From the NCBI GenBank assembly GCA_037974335.1, contig CM075760.1, positions 29,162,902 through 29,226,901 of the forward strand: a DNA stretch of 64,000 nt, in the 5' to 3' direction. A model generated the notes under the pieces. It saw only the letters and a list, made by a program, of their open reading frames with translations. It made no database searches and had not been told where the DNA came from. This DNA is from Prionace glauca (Eukaryota > Chordata > Chondrichthyes > Carcharhiniformes > Carcharhinidae). Each line of letters begins with the position of its first letter. The stretch's first letter is position 1. The position numbers were made by a program, and so were the translations under genes. This document shows positions 22,267 to 33,345 of this stretch, piece after piece.

Positions 22267-22500
22267 TTCCCCTCTCTCTGTTACTCTCTCTCTCTATCTC
22301 TCTGTGAATCTCACCCCATTGCTATCCTCCCCTCTCTCTGTTACTCTCTCTCTCTATCTCTCTGTGAATCTCACCACATTGCTATCCTCCCCTCTCTCTG
22401 TTACTCTCTCTCTCTATCTCTCTGTGAATCTCACCCCATTGCTATCCTCCCCTCTCTCTGTTACTCTCTCTCTCTCTATCTATCTGAGACTCTCACCCCA
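22267..22500. repeat. 60-bp array, part beyond the LINE
   Basis: Four more units of the same repeat follow the LINE, ending at 'gagactctcacccca'. From 22,501 to 22,783 there is a LINE-like phrase ('ggggacacagatttaaaggg') but nothing clearly assignable. Confidence 0.95.
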
Positions 22501-22783
22501 AAGGGATTGGGATGATTAATAAGGGGCAATGTTGTCACAAAACTGTGTGTCGCAGTGTGAAAGTAGCAGTCAGGCTTTGCTGTGTGAGAAATATCCGTCC
22601 CTCTCTCTCTGTCCGAGGGGGACACAGATTTAAAGGGATTGGTGAAAGAACCAAAAGTGACCCGAGGAAATTCTCTCTGTCCCAGCTTTTGGTCTCCTCT
22701 CCCTGATATCTCCCTGTCAGTCTGGCTGGGAGAATTTGTTTTCGGATGCCCCCCCCCCCCCCATGTGAAGTGTCTTTCAGACA

Positions 22784-22828
22784 TTGCATTCTGTTCCTGG
22801 TGCTACATTAATGCAAGTTGTTGTTGCT
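22784..22828 (+). mobile_element. L2-like retroposon 3' end
   Basis: It has the same tail as at 2,575: 'ggtgctacattaatgcaag' followed by (TTG)n. Confidence 0.5.
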
Positions 22829-22973
22829 TTCCAAGTCCCGTTCCCACATTCGGCCCTCTAACCCGGGGCCTTGTGAACATCCCCCAGTCGCAGTCACTCC
22901 AACATCAGTGGTTGTGTCTTCAGCTGGCAAGGCCCCTAACTGTGTAATTCCCCCCCCCCCCCCGCCACACTAA

Positions 22974-23318
22974 AGGGGGGGCGATGGCCCAGTGGGATCA
23001 TTGCTAGACTATTCATTCCAGAAACTCAGCTAATGTTCTGGGGACCCGGGTTCGAATCCCGCCACAGGTGGGGGAATTGGAATTCAATAAAAAATATCTG
23101 GGATTAAGAATCTCCTGATGATCGATGATCAGAAACACCCGTCTGGGTCACTGATGCCGTTTAGGGAAGGAAATCTGCCGTCCTTACCTGGTTTGGCCTA
23201 CGTGTGACTCCAGACCCACAGCAATGTGGTTTACTCTGAACTGCCCTCGGGAACCCAGAGATGGGCAATAAATGGTGGGCCAGCCAGCGATGCCCAGTCC
23301 CATGGATGAATAAAAATC
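22974..23318 (+). mobile_element. tRNA-derived SINE (second family, complete)
   Basis: The head is 'gcgatggcccagtgg', with B-box 'gggttcgaatcccgcc'. The conserved body has 'gaaatctgccgtccttacct' and 'gtgactccagacccacagca', and the end is 'gatgggcaataaatggtggg'. Partial relatives are at 28.8, 30.3 and 40.1 kb. Confidence 0.88.
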
Positions 23319-23444
23319 CAACCTCTCCATCTCACTCCCATTCCTCCTTCCTAATGTCTAACCAACATTTTATATCATTCCAGCATAACCTTCCTACTCT
23401 TAAACACTCGGCTAATAAAGAAGTGAACCGTGTGTCTTCTTAAC

Positions 23445-23990
23445 CACTTTATCCACCTGTCCTGTTACCGTAAGGGACCGGTGTACATGCTCACCGATCT
23501 CCCTCTGATCCTCGGAGCTTCCTGGGATCCTACTGTTCATCATCTAGTCCCTTGTCTTGTTAGCCCTGCCCGAGTGCATCACCTCACACTGATCCCCATT
23601 GGATTCCTTTTGCCACGGATCAGCCTGTCTCTATCCCCCTGTAATCTAAGGCTATCCTCCCATTTACCATCCGAACAATTCCCCTATCATCCGCAAACTT
23701 ACTGATAAACCTCCTGCATTTTACCACTAAGTTATTTCAATAAACCACAAACAACAAGGGCCCCAACATCGAACCCTGTGGATACAAGTTTCCAGTCTGA
23801 AAATCACCATCACCCTCTGCTTCCTGCCACTCAACCAATTCTGGATCCAATTTGACACATTTCCTTGGATCCCATGGGATCTTAACTTCCCTATTAGTCT
23901 CCCGTGTGGGACCTTGTCAAAAGCCCTGTTGAAGTCTGAGAAGACTACGTCAAAAGCATCTCCCTCATCTACACATCTGGTCACTTCTTG
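23445..23990 (-). mobile_element. Old CR1-like LINE, RT relic
   Basis: Minus-strand codons at 23,727-23,984 read 'FNRAFDKVPHGRLIGKLRSH' and 'NWIQNWLSGRKQRV', with the region downstream of the FADD box following in broken frames. It is strongly decayed. Confidence 0.8.
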
Positions 23991-24105
23991 GAAAAAATGG
24001 TGCAGTTCTGGGATCCCCGGGATAGGAGGGATGGGGTGACACTGGGAATGGGGCAGAGGAGATTTACCATGATGTTACCTGGTCTGGAGAGTTTCACTTC
24101 ATTGA
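23985..24105 (+). mobile_element. LINE ORF2 thumb relic
   Basis: Plus-strand codons give 'MGQRRFTMMLPGLESF' after 'VQFWDPRDRRD', a CR1 thumb phrase. It lies head to tail against the minus-strand relic before it. Confidence 0.65.
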
Positions 24106-24107
24106 CT

Positions 24108-24318
24108 CATAGAATTCTTACAAAGCAGAAGGAGGACATTCTGCCTTTCAAATCTGTACCGACCCTTATCCAGGCTTACCCCGTAACCCCATGTATTTGC
24201 TCACTAATCCCCCCTAACCTATACATCTTGGGAGTCTAAGGGCAATTTCGCATGGACAGTGCACCCAACCTGCACATCTTTGGAGTGTGGGAGGAAACCA
24301 GAGCACCCGAAGGACATT
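24108..24318 (-). mobile_element. SINE body and tail, minus strand
   Basis: The sequence reads 'agaattcttacaaagcagaa', then 'cctaacctatacatcttggg', 'ctgcacatctttggagtgtg' and 'gaggaaaccagagcaccc'. This is the complement of the SINE body plus its CR1-like tail, as at 53,455 and 58,450. Confidence 0.7.
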
Positions 24319-24729
24319 TTCTGTCTCTCTGCCTAAGAATTCCTCAATCCCGGCTCGGAGAGGGTGTATCATCAGAATCAAACATACCTCGGTGTTCTTG
24401 AATCCCCAGTCTGGAGCTCAGCCTGGTGTCCCCTTTACCACATCAGGGTGTGGTATGAGTTTGGATCTCTCCGTTATATTGGGAGTCACCGGCAATGTCC
24501 AATTTCAGGGTAAACTTCTACTTTGTTACAATGATTTTTAACCTGGGACTGAACCATTGTTTAATGTAGACCTGGTCAACGGCCATCATTGAGATTTATC
24601 TGAACATGTCAATAAATATTTCATTGTTTTCTGAATAAATATCCCAACATTTGCTCAGTCTCTGCCTCTTGTTTGTGCATCTGTTGATTGTTCCCTGTTG
24701 GCGAAGGGGCAATGTTAAAGATTACTCAG

Positions 24730-25215
24730 ATTCGATAACCATTTGGATTTACAAATGTTTTGCCAGGACTGGGGAAATTGCAGCGGTGAGGAAAGGATTG
24801 GATTGGCGAGGGTTGTTTTCCTGAGAGGTGACCGAACTGAGGTGTCTGACATTCTGAGGGGGGCAAGACAGGATGCACAGGAAAGGCCTGTTTCCCCCCA
24901 AACAGAGACAGGAAGTGGGGTTCACACAGATTGAAGGTGATCGGTAGGAGGATTACAAGGGCCATAAGGAAGGTGCTTCTCACTCAGAGGGTGGAGGATG
25001 CCTGCAAAGCGCTGCCTAAACTGGTGGTTCAGATAGAAACCCCTCGGCACTCGGATCTGTAGCTGAAACTCTGTGTCCTGTAAAAAGGAGGCTCAGGGGC
25101 TGGGTTGCTGGAAGGTGGGATTCGAATGGACAGCTAGTCTTTATTTCCCGAGCTGGTGCAGATGTGATGGGCTGAATGGCCTCTCCTGCGCTGTAACCTT
25201 TTCTCTGCGTTCTGT
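24730..25215 (+). mobile_element. Old LINE 3' end within the segmental duplication
   Basis: It has sense C-terminal phrasing ('cttctcactcagagggtggaggatgcc' region) and the end 'gatgggctgaatggcctctc'. The same relic is at 53,815-54,360, so it predates the duplication. Confidence 0.7.
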
Positions 25216-25394
25216 TAGCCCTATTGATGGGAGGGATGGAGGAGTGAGCTGGTTTTCAATAAGAAACAAGAGGAAAAATGGAAGAATGTTTTGAGACAAA
25301 GATGATTTTTCCTGATGTTTCCACCCCCCCCCCCATCAAATTGAGTTGGTGATACCCCCACCTGCCCCGTGTTCCCCCCAAATACATTATCCCC

Positions 25395-25660
25395 AGTGTC
25401 AGCACGGTGGGACAGTGGGTAACACCGCAGCCTCACTGTGCCAGGGACCTGTGGGTCATTTGCACCTTGTCCCCGTGTCTGTGTGGGTTTCCTTCCCCAG
25501 TCTGAAAGACGTGCTGGGTTAGGGGGCATTGGGCCGGGCTTCAATTCCCCCTCAGTGTTACCCCAACAGGAATGTGGAGACTCGGGCAATTCTCACAGTA
25601 ACTTCACTGCAGTGTTAATGTCAGCCTACTTATTAGTGACACTAATAAATAACCTTAAAC
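25395..25660 (+). mobile_element. tRNA-derived SINE within the duplication
   Basis: The head is 'cagcacggtgggacagtggg' and the 3' end 'cagtgttaatgtcagcctac', with an 'aataaataacc' tail. It corresponds in place to the SINE at 55,438-55,745 and so was present before the segment was copied. Confidence 0.8.
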
Positions 25661-25898
25661 TGCAGGTCTGGGTGCTGCTGTGACATTGCACCCTCTTGTT
25701 TAAACACTCTGCAATGCTGAGACTGCGGAGAGGAGTGAACAACAGGGAGCAGCATTGCAGCTTCTCTCCCCCCATTGAAACTGGGATTGTTGCTCCATCT
25801 GCTGCACCTCCCCACCACATCCACTGGGGGGCAGTCTGGACAATGGGCTGCAGGCAGACCTCACTGCGCCTGCGCCACAATCACACCCGCCGCCCGCG

Positions 25899-26060
25899 GC
25901 CATCTTGCGTTGCCAAGGGAGACGGCCAGCGTCCATCTTGCGTTGCCAAGGGAGACGGCCAGCCGCCATCTTGCGTTGCCAGCGCAGACGGTCAGCCGCC
26001 ATCTTGCGTTGCCAGCGGAGGCGGCCTGCGGCCATCTTGCGTTGCCAGGGGAGACGGCGT
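25899..26060. promoter_or_regulatory. 33-bp tandem repeat of YY1-type sites, copy 1
   Basis: There are five units spaced 33 bp apart, each with (G)CCATCTTG followed by 'cgttgccaggggagacggcc' or a near form. The core words are at 25,899, 25,933, 25,965, 25,998 and 26,031. GCCGCCATCTTG is the known YY1 motif (complement AAGATGGCGGC). The array stands in a CpG-rich stretch upstream of the CRE at 26,428. Binding is inferred from the motif only. Confidence 0.65.
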
Positions 26061-26084
26061 CCCCCGCGCTGCTCTCTGGTTGAC

Positions 26085-26600
26085 ATCGCCTCCCGCACAT
26101 GCGCCCAGGCAGTTACATTTGAATCTTTTAATATTTTAAATTCTGATGATTATTATTCACATCCTCACCCGTCAGACTTTCGGTTCCTTCTCCATTCGGG
26201 AAAATCGTTTCTGTTTTTTATTCCGTCTGTTTTTCAATCACACCCGTGCGGTGCGCTCTGGGAAAATACTACCGCACATGCGCGGTTCCGCCACCTGCCT
26301 CTTTATAAAAATATGTATTTTATTTAATTTTAATTCCGCTCCGGGCGGGATTTCCGGGTGGGAATTTCTCTCACTTTCTACATTTCTGAACCGTCGCTTT
26401 TTCCTCGGCTGGGGGAGGGGCTGACGGTGACGTCACGGAAATATTGCGACTGGCCCCGCCTCTCTTCAGGTCCCGGATGTTCCGCCAATGAGCAGCGGCC
26501 GGACCGGAGTGGGCAAGAGGTGACACTGAGTGGTGTAGTGCCTGGGAGTGTTACAGCGACCCCTGGTGGCCAGGAAGGGAAATAGCAGCAGGACAGTCTC
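26085..26600. promoter_or_regulatory. CpG-rich promoter-like region, copy 1
   Basis: In order it shows 'cacatgcgc' words (NRF1-like) at 26,095 and 26,273 and a 'ctttataaaaatatg' A/T element near 26,301. Next come a perfect CRE TGACGTCA at 26,428-26,435, a GC box ('ccccgcc') and a CTCF-like word 'gcgacccctggtggcca' at 26,556-26,572. No open reading frame that I recognise starts nearby on either strand. It could be the promoter of a gene whose coding exons lie elsewhere, or of a noncoding RNA. Confidence 0.5.
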
Positions 26601-26702
26601 TGCCCAAAGGCTTCCCCAGTTCAGCTGCTCAGAGACACTGGGAACTTCTTCAACTGGAAACTGCAGCTTCTCACATTCACCCCCTGTGTTCAGTCAATGT
26701 TT

Positions 26703-26850
26703 ACATAGAACATAGAACATAGAACATAGAACATTACAGCACAAACAGGCCCTTCGGCCCTCGAGTTGCGCCGATCGCATCAACCCCACCAATCTATAGA
26801 CCTATCTATAACCCCCAATCCCATTAAACCCCATATACATCCTCTAATAG
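26703..26850 (-). mobile_element. CR1-like LINE 3' end, private to copy 1
   Basis: The plus strand has 'catagaacatagaacataga' repeats and then 'ggcccttcggccctcgagtt', the complement of a LINE tail. In copy 2 the surrounding bases join as 'gtcattgtttaatagac' (56,742-56,760) without it, so it inserted after the duplication. Confidence 0.88.
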
Positions 26851-26934
26851 ACATCCTCTGTAGGGAAATCAGAAACAACTTGTTCACATCAAAGGGGATG
26901 GGAATCTGAACCATTCTGCTCAAAAAGCTCTGCT

Positions 26935-28352
26935 TGCCTTGATTTCTCTCAAGATTTCTCTCAAGGCCCCAGCAATTTCCTCCTGGCCTGTATAAGTATT
27001 CTGCAATGTATTACATCAGGCCCTGGGGACTTGTCTACCTTACTGTTTCTCACGAACCCCAATATCCCCTCCTTTTTGATCTCAACATGACTCAAACTAT
27101 CTATGTATCCTTTCCCAGACTCATCATGCACTAAGTCCTTCTCTTTAGTGAATACTGATGTAAAGTATTTAATCCCTCGCCATTTCCCTGGCTCCACGCA
27201 TAGAATCCCTCACCTGTCCTCGAGTGTGCCAGCCCTCTCCCTGGCTAAACTTTTGCCCTTTATGCATATGTCAAACGCCTTAGGATTTTCCTCCATCCTG
27301 CGGCCAAATAATTTTCGTGACCCCTTTCCGCCCTCCTTACTCTTTGCTAAAGTTTCTTTTTCTTGTATTCCATAATTGCTTTGTGTCTTCCTAGGTTATA
27401 AAAAATCTTCCTTTTTCGCTTTGACTAGGCTCATAATTTATCTCATTTTACAATGTTTCCAAAATTTGCCATACCTACCCTTCATCCTCATTGGAATGTG
27501 CCAGTCCGGAATTGCTATCAACTTGCACTTCGAAGCCTCCCAGTGCCAGATGTTGATTTGCTCTCAAACATCTGCCCCAATCTACATTCTTCAATTTCTG
27601 CCTAATATTGTTATAATTAGCCTTCCCCCAGTTTAGGATCTTCACTTGAGTATTACGCTTACCTTTCTCTGTCCGTACCTTAATGCTTACTGAGTGTGGT
27701 CTCTGTTCCCCAACTGCTCCCTTACTGAAATGTCGACCACTTGTCCAGGCTGATTCCCTATTACCAGGTCCAGTTCAGCCGCTTCCCGAGTTGGACTATC
27801 TATATAACGTTTCAAGAAGCCCTCCTGGATGCTCCTTACAAACACTGCCCCATCCACACACTCAGCACAAAATGACTCCCTGTCAATTTTGAGGAAGTTA
27901 ACTCTCCCACCACAACAATCCTGTTACTTTTCCATCTTGCCAAAATCTCATTCCTACCCGTTTCTCAATCTCCCGCTGGTTGTTGAGAGGCCAATAGGAA
28001 ATGCCAAATCTTGTGAGTACACTCTTCCTATTCCTGCACTCTACCCATACTGCCTCGCTGTATAAGCCATGCGAACTACATTGGGTGCAGTCCTCCTGCA
28101 GTACTGCTGCAATATTCTCCTTACCAGTCTTGAAAATGTCCTTCTCCTGTTACATCACTTTCTATCCTGCTTGAATCATCGGCATCCTTGTACGTTAAGC
28201 TGTCATTCCTCTCCTTTCCTTAACCAAGTCTCTGTTATAGCAGCAACCTCACAGTTCCAAGAACGAATCCAAGCTCCAAGTCCATCAGCCTTACTTGTTA
28301 CACTTTTTGTATTGAAACAAATGCACTTCAGCCTGCCGGACCCCCTTTAATT
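26935..28352 (-). mobile_element. Old CR1-like LINE, endonuclease-to-RT relic
   Basis: On the minus strand the 28,350 side holds decayed ORF2 start codons (endonuclease, 'ITETW'-like). 26,961-27,197 holds the start of RT ('DKSPGPDVIHCRIL' and 'YFTSVFTKEKD'). Several breaks are evident. I see no host gene in this interval. Confidence 0.75.
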
Positions 28353-28367
28353 AGGAGCCACACTATT

Positions 28368-28665
28368 TAAGAACATAAGAAATAAGAGCAGGAGTAGGCC
28401 ATCTGGCCCTTCGAGCCTGCCCCGCCATTCAATAAGATCATGGCTGATCTGTCGTGACTCAGCTCCACCTTCCGGCCCTCTCCCCATAACCCTTAATCCC
28501 TTCTCTTATCAAAAACCCATCAACCCGTTTCTTAAAAATATTTAGCGAGGCAGCCTCCACCACTTCAACGGGCAGAGAATTCCAGAGATTCACCACCCTT
28601 TGAGTGAAGAAGTTCCTCCTCAACTCTGTTCTAAACCGCCCCCCCTTTATCTTGAGGGGTTCTGC
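28368..28665 (-). mobile_element. CR1-like LINE 3' end (AAGAACAT-tailed family)
   Basis: The plus strand starts 'aagaacataagaaataagag' and continues through 'atggctgatctgtcgtgact'. It is the complement of the last 300 bases of the element at 36.6-38.2 kb and closely similar to it. Confidence 0.9.
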
Positions 28666-28779
28666 TCTTTCTCTGAGTTTTACTGGCCCTGTTCTCTAGT
28701 TCCACTTCAGCTAATTTACCTTTGCTTTATTCCCCTCTCCCTGGTAGATTTCCTTCCCTAAAGGACATCAGTGAAAGAA

Positions 28780-28912
28780 ATTGGTCCTTTCGACAATCAA
28801 ATATGGTTTTATGGTCATCAGTAGATTTTTATTTCCAGACAATTTTTATTTGATTCAAATTCCATCAGCTGCAGTGAGCGGATTCGTACCAAGAACATGA
28901 ACAACAGGAGGA
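28780..28912 (-). mobile_element. SINE (second family) fragment
   Basis: It has 'ttttatggtcatcagtagat' and 'caaattccatcagctgcagt', the complement of the body seen at 40,100 and 30,300. From 28,913 to 30,075 I find no gene. An unassigned frame at 29,382-29,624 matches nothing I know. Confidence 0.65.
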
Positions 28913-30075
28913 ATCCTTCCTGAAGTTATAACATCAGTAGGAGCTACTCAGAAAATGTCCTCAGATTCCCTTCCAAGAACTTACTCACGAATCAGCTGCT
29001 TCTGTTGGTTCCAAGTCACTTTCTGAACTGTAATGTCTGATAGACACCTACCCATCTGGAAATGGCAGTATGGACGGGGTAGTAAGGGACACAAGACACA
29101 GCAACACCTCTCCACCCACTTCCCTAAACTCCCACACTTTCCCCAACTCTCAGCGTTTCAGTCTCTGCAACTTACAGTCTGTGGAGATCCCTCAATAGGC
29201 AGATTTCACAGGCCTCATTCCGAAGTTCATACTTGGTCATGCCCAACTCATTAATCCATTTTAAGTTATTACACCCCTCCCCCTCTCGGTCTGAGTAACC
29301 GCCGAGGACTGACCGGCTTGGAAGCCTTTCTTTGAAATTTCACTGCTGGGTCTGGTTCCTCCTGCTCAGCCTCGGAGGTGAGTGGGTTTCAGCAGACCGG
29401 AGCTCGCCTCTTCCACCATGAGCGTTGTGGCCCGAGTTCCCTTTATTGGGAGACAATGTGGCCGAGAGGCTAAACCCGCCCTGTCCATTTCAGACTCCCA
29501 GTTTCTCACTGGTGGAGATGGAGAGCAGAAGCCGGAGCATCTGGAATTCTTTCCAAAGTTCGGGGTGTGCCGGGAATTGATTTTCCCTGCATGTCTTGGT
29601 GTTTCACGGTTTGTAGATGTTTGAAACATTCCCATAGGATGGTACCTCCCAAGCGGACTTGATAGGAATCTGGCCCTGTTCCTGACCTGAATGTGCCTCA
29701 TAACCAGCGTATCCATTGCCATGATTCTTAACTAATAGCCTAACAACTGCCTTTAACAGCCTGTCCCAGTGATGGAAACGGCTCTGGGTGTCAGCTCCCA
29801 CCCTCGGAGGATCAGACTTAACTGTGGGAAGAGTGATCATGAGGAACTCTGCTTGGGCTATTCCATTTGTTGAAGAGGGGAGGGGACTGGTGATTGGGGG
29901 GATTTGGCCTGTAATTGAAGAGCAATCTGGATAGGTTGGTGTCAAAGGAGGCAGTGGGATAGTTTTTTGAACCTCTTTTTACTGTTTGGGCCGCACTTTC
30001 TGCCAGACCTTTGGATGATGGGGAATATGGGCACTGTCCTAACGTGTCAAATTCTGTTCAATTTGTTGCAATGCA

Positions 30076-30268
30076 GAGTTTCACTAGCTTTCGAGGTTAC
30101 CCTCTTCGGCAGGTGAATGGAGAGTTCTGGTGACGAACATTCACCTGACGAAGAGGGTAACCTCGAAAGCTAGTGAATTTACTATCACATAAATCGATTG
30201 GACTTAAACCTGGTGTTGTCAGACTTTTTACTGTGTCTACCCCAGTCCAGCGCCAGCATATCCACATC
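30076..30268 (+). mobile_element. Penelope-like element terminal piece with foldback
   Basis: It ends with the phrases 'aaacctggtgttgtcagact' and 'agtccagcgccagcatatcc', the 3' end seen in the fuller copy at 48.3-49.0 kb. Inside it, 30,082-30,119 and 30,138-30,175 are inverted repeats of 38 bp with one mismatch, separated by 18 bases. It abuts and cuts the distal end of the inverted duplication's left arm. Confidence 0.75.
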
Positions 30269-30271
30269 ATG

Positions 30272-30455
30272 ACATTAATAAACCAGATGGGTCTTTCTGA
30301 AAATGGACAATGTTTTTATGGTCACTAATGAATTCTAAACTCCAGATATATTTACTTAAGTTCCAACATCTGCGGTGACGTGATCGGAATCCATGTGCCC
30401 AGAACATTAGCTGAGTTGTTGCATTAATACTCAAGTGATAAAACCTACAGTCCAT
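30272..30455 (-). mobile_element. SINE (second family) at the arm end
   Basis: Its complement reads 'cagctaatgttctgggcaca' and then 'ggagtttagaattcattagt'. The orthologous copy in the other arm is at 40,050-40,330, so it predates the inverted duplication. Confidence 0.75.
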
Positions 30456-31407
30456 CACATCCACACCTGAGTGTACACATCCTGAATTCCGGTAACCCAG
30501 ACACACCATACTATGCATGTCTGCCGGACTCCCGGATTGCACAGCATTAACTGCCTCAATCAGGGAGCTCATATTCCAAAGCTCCACCTGATGGTTACCG
30601 TTGAAGTCCTTAGATAAATCTCTCTACCTTTTTCTATGTTTCTTGTGGCTCTCTCTCTATCATTCTTTCTCTATGTCTCTCTGTGCCTCTGTCTCTCTCG
30701 ATGTTTCACTCTGTCTTTTGCTGTCTCTCCGCTTCTCCCCCACTCTCCCTCTGTCTCTCCTGCCACTCCCGCTCAGTGTCACTCTCCTACTCCCACTCCC
30801 TGTCCCTCTTTAATTTATTTGTCTCTCTGCCCCACCCCCCACCCACCTCACTCTGACTTTTGCTCTTGCTTTGTCCATTGTGCTTTTTCAGTCCCACTCT
30901 TTCCCATTCACTCCTACTCTGTGTCTCGATATCTCTGTTTCTATCTGTCTCTGGCTATTTCCTTCTGCATCACTTTTTGCCTCCCGTTCCCCCACCCCCT
31001 TGTCTCCCTCTCCCTCTCGTATTACAAACTCCAATCTGTCTTCCTCTATCTCCCTTTCTCATTCCCTGTATATCTCTCTCGCCATTTTCTTCATTATTTC
31101 TGTCTTTCTCATTCCCTGTTTATCTCTCTCGCCATTTTCCTCACTATTTCTGTCTTTCACATTCTGTGAGACTCTGTCTTTGTCTCTCTTCTATCTCATT
31201 GTTTCCTGTACCTGTTAGAAACTCTTTGAAATTCTTTGCTCTCCAAGTCTTCGTGCCTTTCCCTCTCTTTGCCACTCTCTGTCTAATAATCTCACTGTTG
31301 CTAACATTGTCCTCTCTATCTATCTGTCAGTCTTTCTATCTCTGTGAGGCTGTTTGGTGATTTACAGTTTGAATGCCCAATAGGAAGATTCAGAGGTCTT
31401 GTTGTTG

Positions 31408-33300
31408 TCATTTCCTCTCAGGCTGTATTGAGTGGAAAATTGCAGTAAGGGGATATTTCAGTACATTTTTTAGCTGCTGCCTGAACTGAGTTTGTGTCAC
31501 AGCGTAAATAGCAGTATTTGTACAGCAACTTGTGAGTTGCAGCATGAAGCCCAATTCCATAACATAAAATTCTAATATAATTTTAAACCCCAAATCATAC
31601 ATGCGATTCCATGCTGAATAAATCATGAATATTGACCATAAGATAATGAAATTGGCTGAGATAACAAATAGGAAAATGATGGATTTCCTTCGACTCTCCA
31701 ACTCTGGGTCTTTTGGATTCTCACCGCTGCGGTGAGCCCGGAGTCTCCTGCGGGCTCTGCTGCTCACTAAAATGTGTCTGACGGTGAGAGCATTCAGCAG
31801 CAGAATCAGGACGAATGGGACACACGGGTTTAGAATGTAATGGAGGAACTCGATTATTCCCCAGGCCAGAGAGTGCATAAAACCATCTGTGAAGTCACAA
31901 AACCAGGGGAGGTTCTGCAGCCCATATGTATTTAATAACATAAAATACCAGACAATGTTCTTTAAACAGCTCAGCACTGTCACTGTTCCCAGAACCACAG
32001 ACGCCGATTTCTCAGTGCAATATTTACTTCTCAGCTTCGGACAACAAATGGCCACAAATCGATCAAAGGTGAAAGTGACGGTGAACCAGACAGAACAGTC
32101 AGTGGCTCCATAAAGCAGGACGGCATGGATGTTACACACGGGGACTGAGTACAGGAAATAAAAGTGTTCCAAATAAACAATGGGAATGTGTCTCAATATC
32201 AGGTCGAGGATAATGACCAGCAGATCTCCCACTGACATGGCCACCAGGTAATGAGTGACACATTTGGACAGACCACAGTTTCTGCTCCTCAGTGTCACAA
32301 TTGTGATTATGTTCACTGTCAGGAAGGAAATACAGAATAAAATTAGATATGATTCAATGGAAGGAATTGCCATTTAGACTTACGATGTTTTTTTTTAAAA
32401 GTACATTATCACAACAATTGGAATACATTTTTTAAGCCAGTACGTCTTTCGGAGTGTGAGGGGAAAGTAGAGCATCTAGAGTAAACCTGTACAGACACAG
32501 AGAGAATGTACAAACTCAACACAGACAATGACCCAAAAATGGAACTGAACGCAGGTTTCTGATGCTATGAGTCAGCAGTACTAACCACTATGCCACCGTA
32601 CTGCTCCTTGGTAGTGACACAACGTTAACATTTGGGAAAGAGCTTTCCAGGGAGTTCTCAACGTTATCCCTCACTCAGCTACAGGTAAATATCCCCTCTG
32701 CCTGTGAAGGATTTGGAGGGTAAGAAGGATGAGGCAGTAAACCCTAACAGAAGATGCGGAGTGGAGTCCTGTAGGTGGTAATCTGTTGTCTCTCAGACAG
32801 CTCACTGACAACTCCCGCAACAGAGCTGGTACCAAACAGTGTTGGTTTGACCCTTTCCTCTGGACAATACTAACAGTTGGCAGAGGGAGATCCTGATGCC
32901 CTGAAGCGCAGAATCTCTATTAGATTTACATCTCCATGAGTCCTCTCATGGCAGGAATGTTGTCAATATATGCACCAGGTAAAAACTCAAACAAAGGCCA
33001 GTAGCAAAGGAAAAGCCAAGCAAGCTGCCTAATGACTCTCATCCTGTGACTCCGACATCCAATATTATGAAATGCATGAAAAGGTTAGTCATGGCATGAA
33101 TCAGTTCCGGCTTCCCAGATTTCCTGGATCCACTACAGTTCACTACATCCACAACCGGTCCAAAATCCCATCTCTCTGACATTACAGTCAACCCTGTAAC
33201 GCCGACTCATGTTTATCAACGACAGCTCAGCCATTAACACCATTATTCCTATGCATGTGTCTGTGTGTGTGTGTGTGTGTGTGTCTGTGTGTGTGTGTGT

Positions 33301-33345
<45 letters not shown>

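Larger units (their letters stand above)
24370..26930. repeat. Segmental duplication, copy 1
   Basis: It is homologous in direct orientation to 53,220-56,840. Matching landmarks are 'accacatcagggtgtggt' (24,437 and 53,235), 'ataaccatttggatttacaa' (24,736 and 53,821), 'ctcttgtttaaacactctgc' (25,692 and 55,772), the YY1-type array, TGACGTCA (26,428 and 56,478) and 'ggcttccccagttcagctgc' (26,608 and 56,658). Copy 1 has a private LINE piece at 26,703-26,850. Copy 2 has private SINE and LINE insertions. Confidence 0.9.
30270..32935 (-). repeat. Inverted duplication, left arm
   Basis: It is the reverse complement of 35,358-40,212 with later insertions removed. Both arms share receptor exon 2, about 600 bases of intron with a SINE, the 3' flank with its CT/GA-rich stretch, and a second SINE at the far end (30,272-30,455 against 40,050-40,212). 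The CT-rich stretch at 30,620-31,345 belongs to this arm. Confidence 0.9.

Noticed and set aside
25696-26327. Frames of 130-150 codons in the YY1-type array on both strands
   Set aside because: The 33-bp period keeps frames open in both directions; the codons follow the repeat and the counterpart in copy 2 differs in unit number.
29382-29624. 80-codon frame near 29.4 kb as an exon
   Set aside because: No clear splice sites or similarity that I can name; left as unassigned.
30601-31360. Hydrophobic frames downstream of receptor gene A
   Set aside because: CT-rich 3' flank shared with gene B as GA-rich DNA; the frames are not conserved between arms.
31889-32113. Plus-strand frame inside receptor exon 2
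   Set aside because: Shadow of the receptor coding strand; a matching shadow exists at 38,455-38,658.
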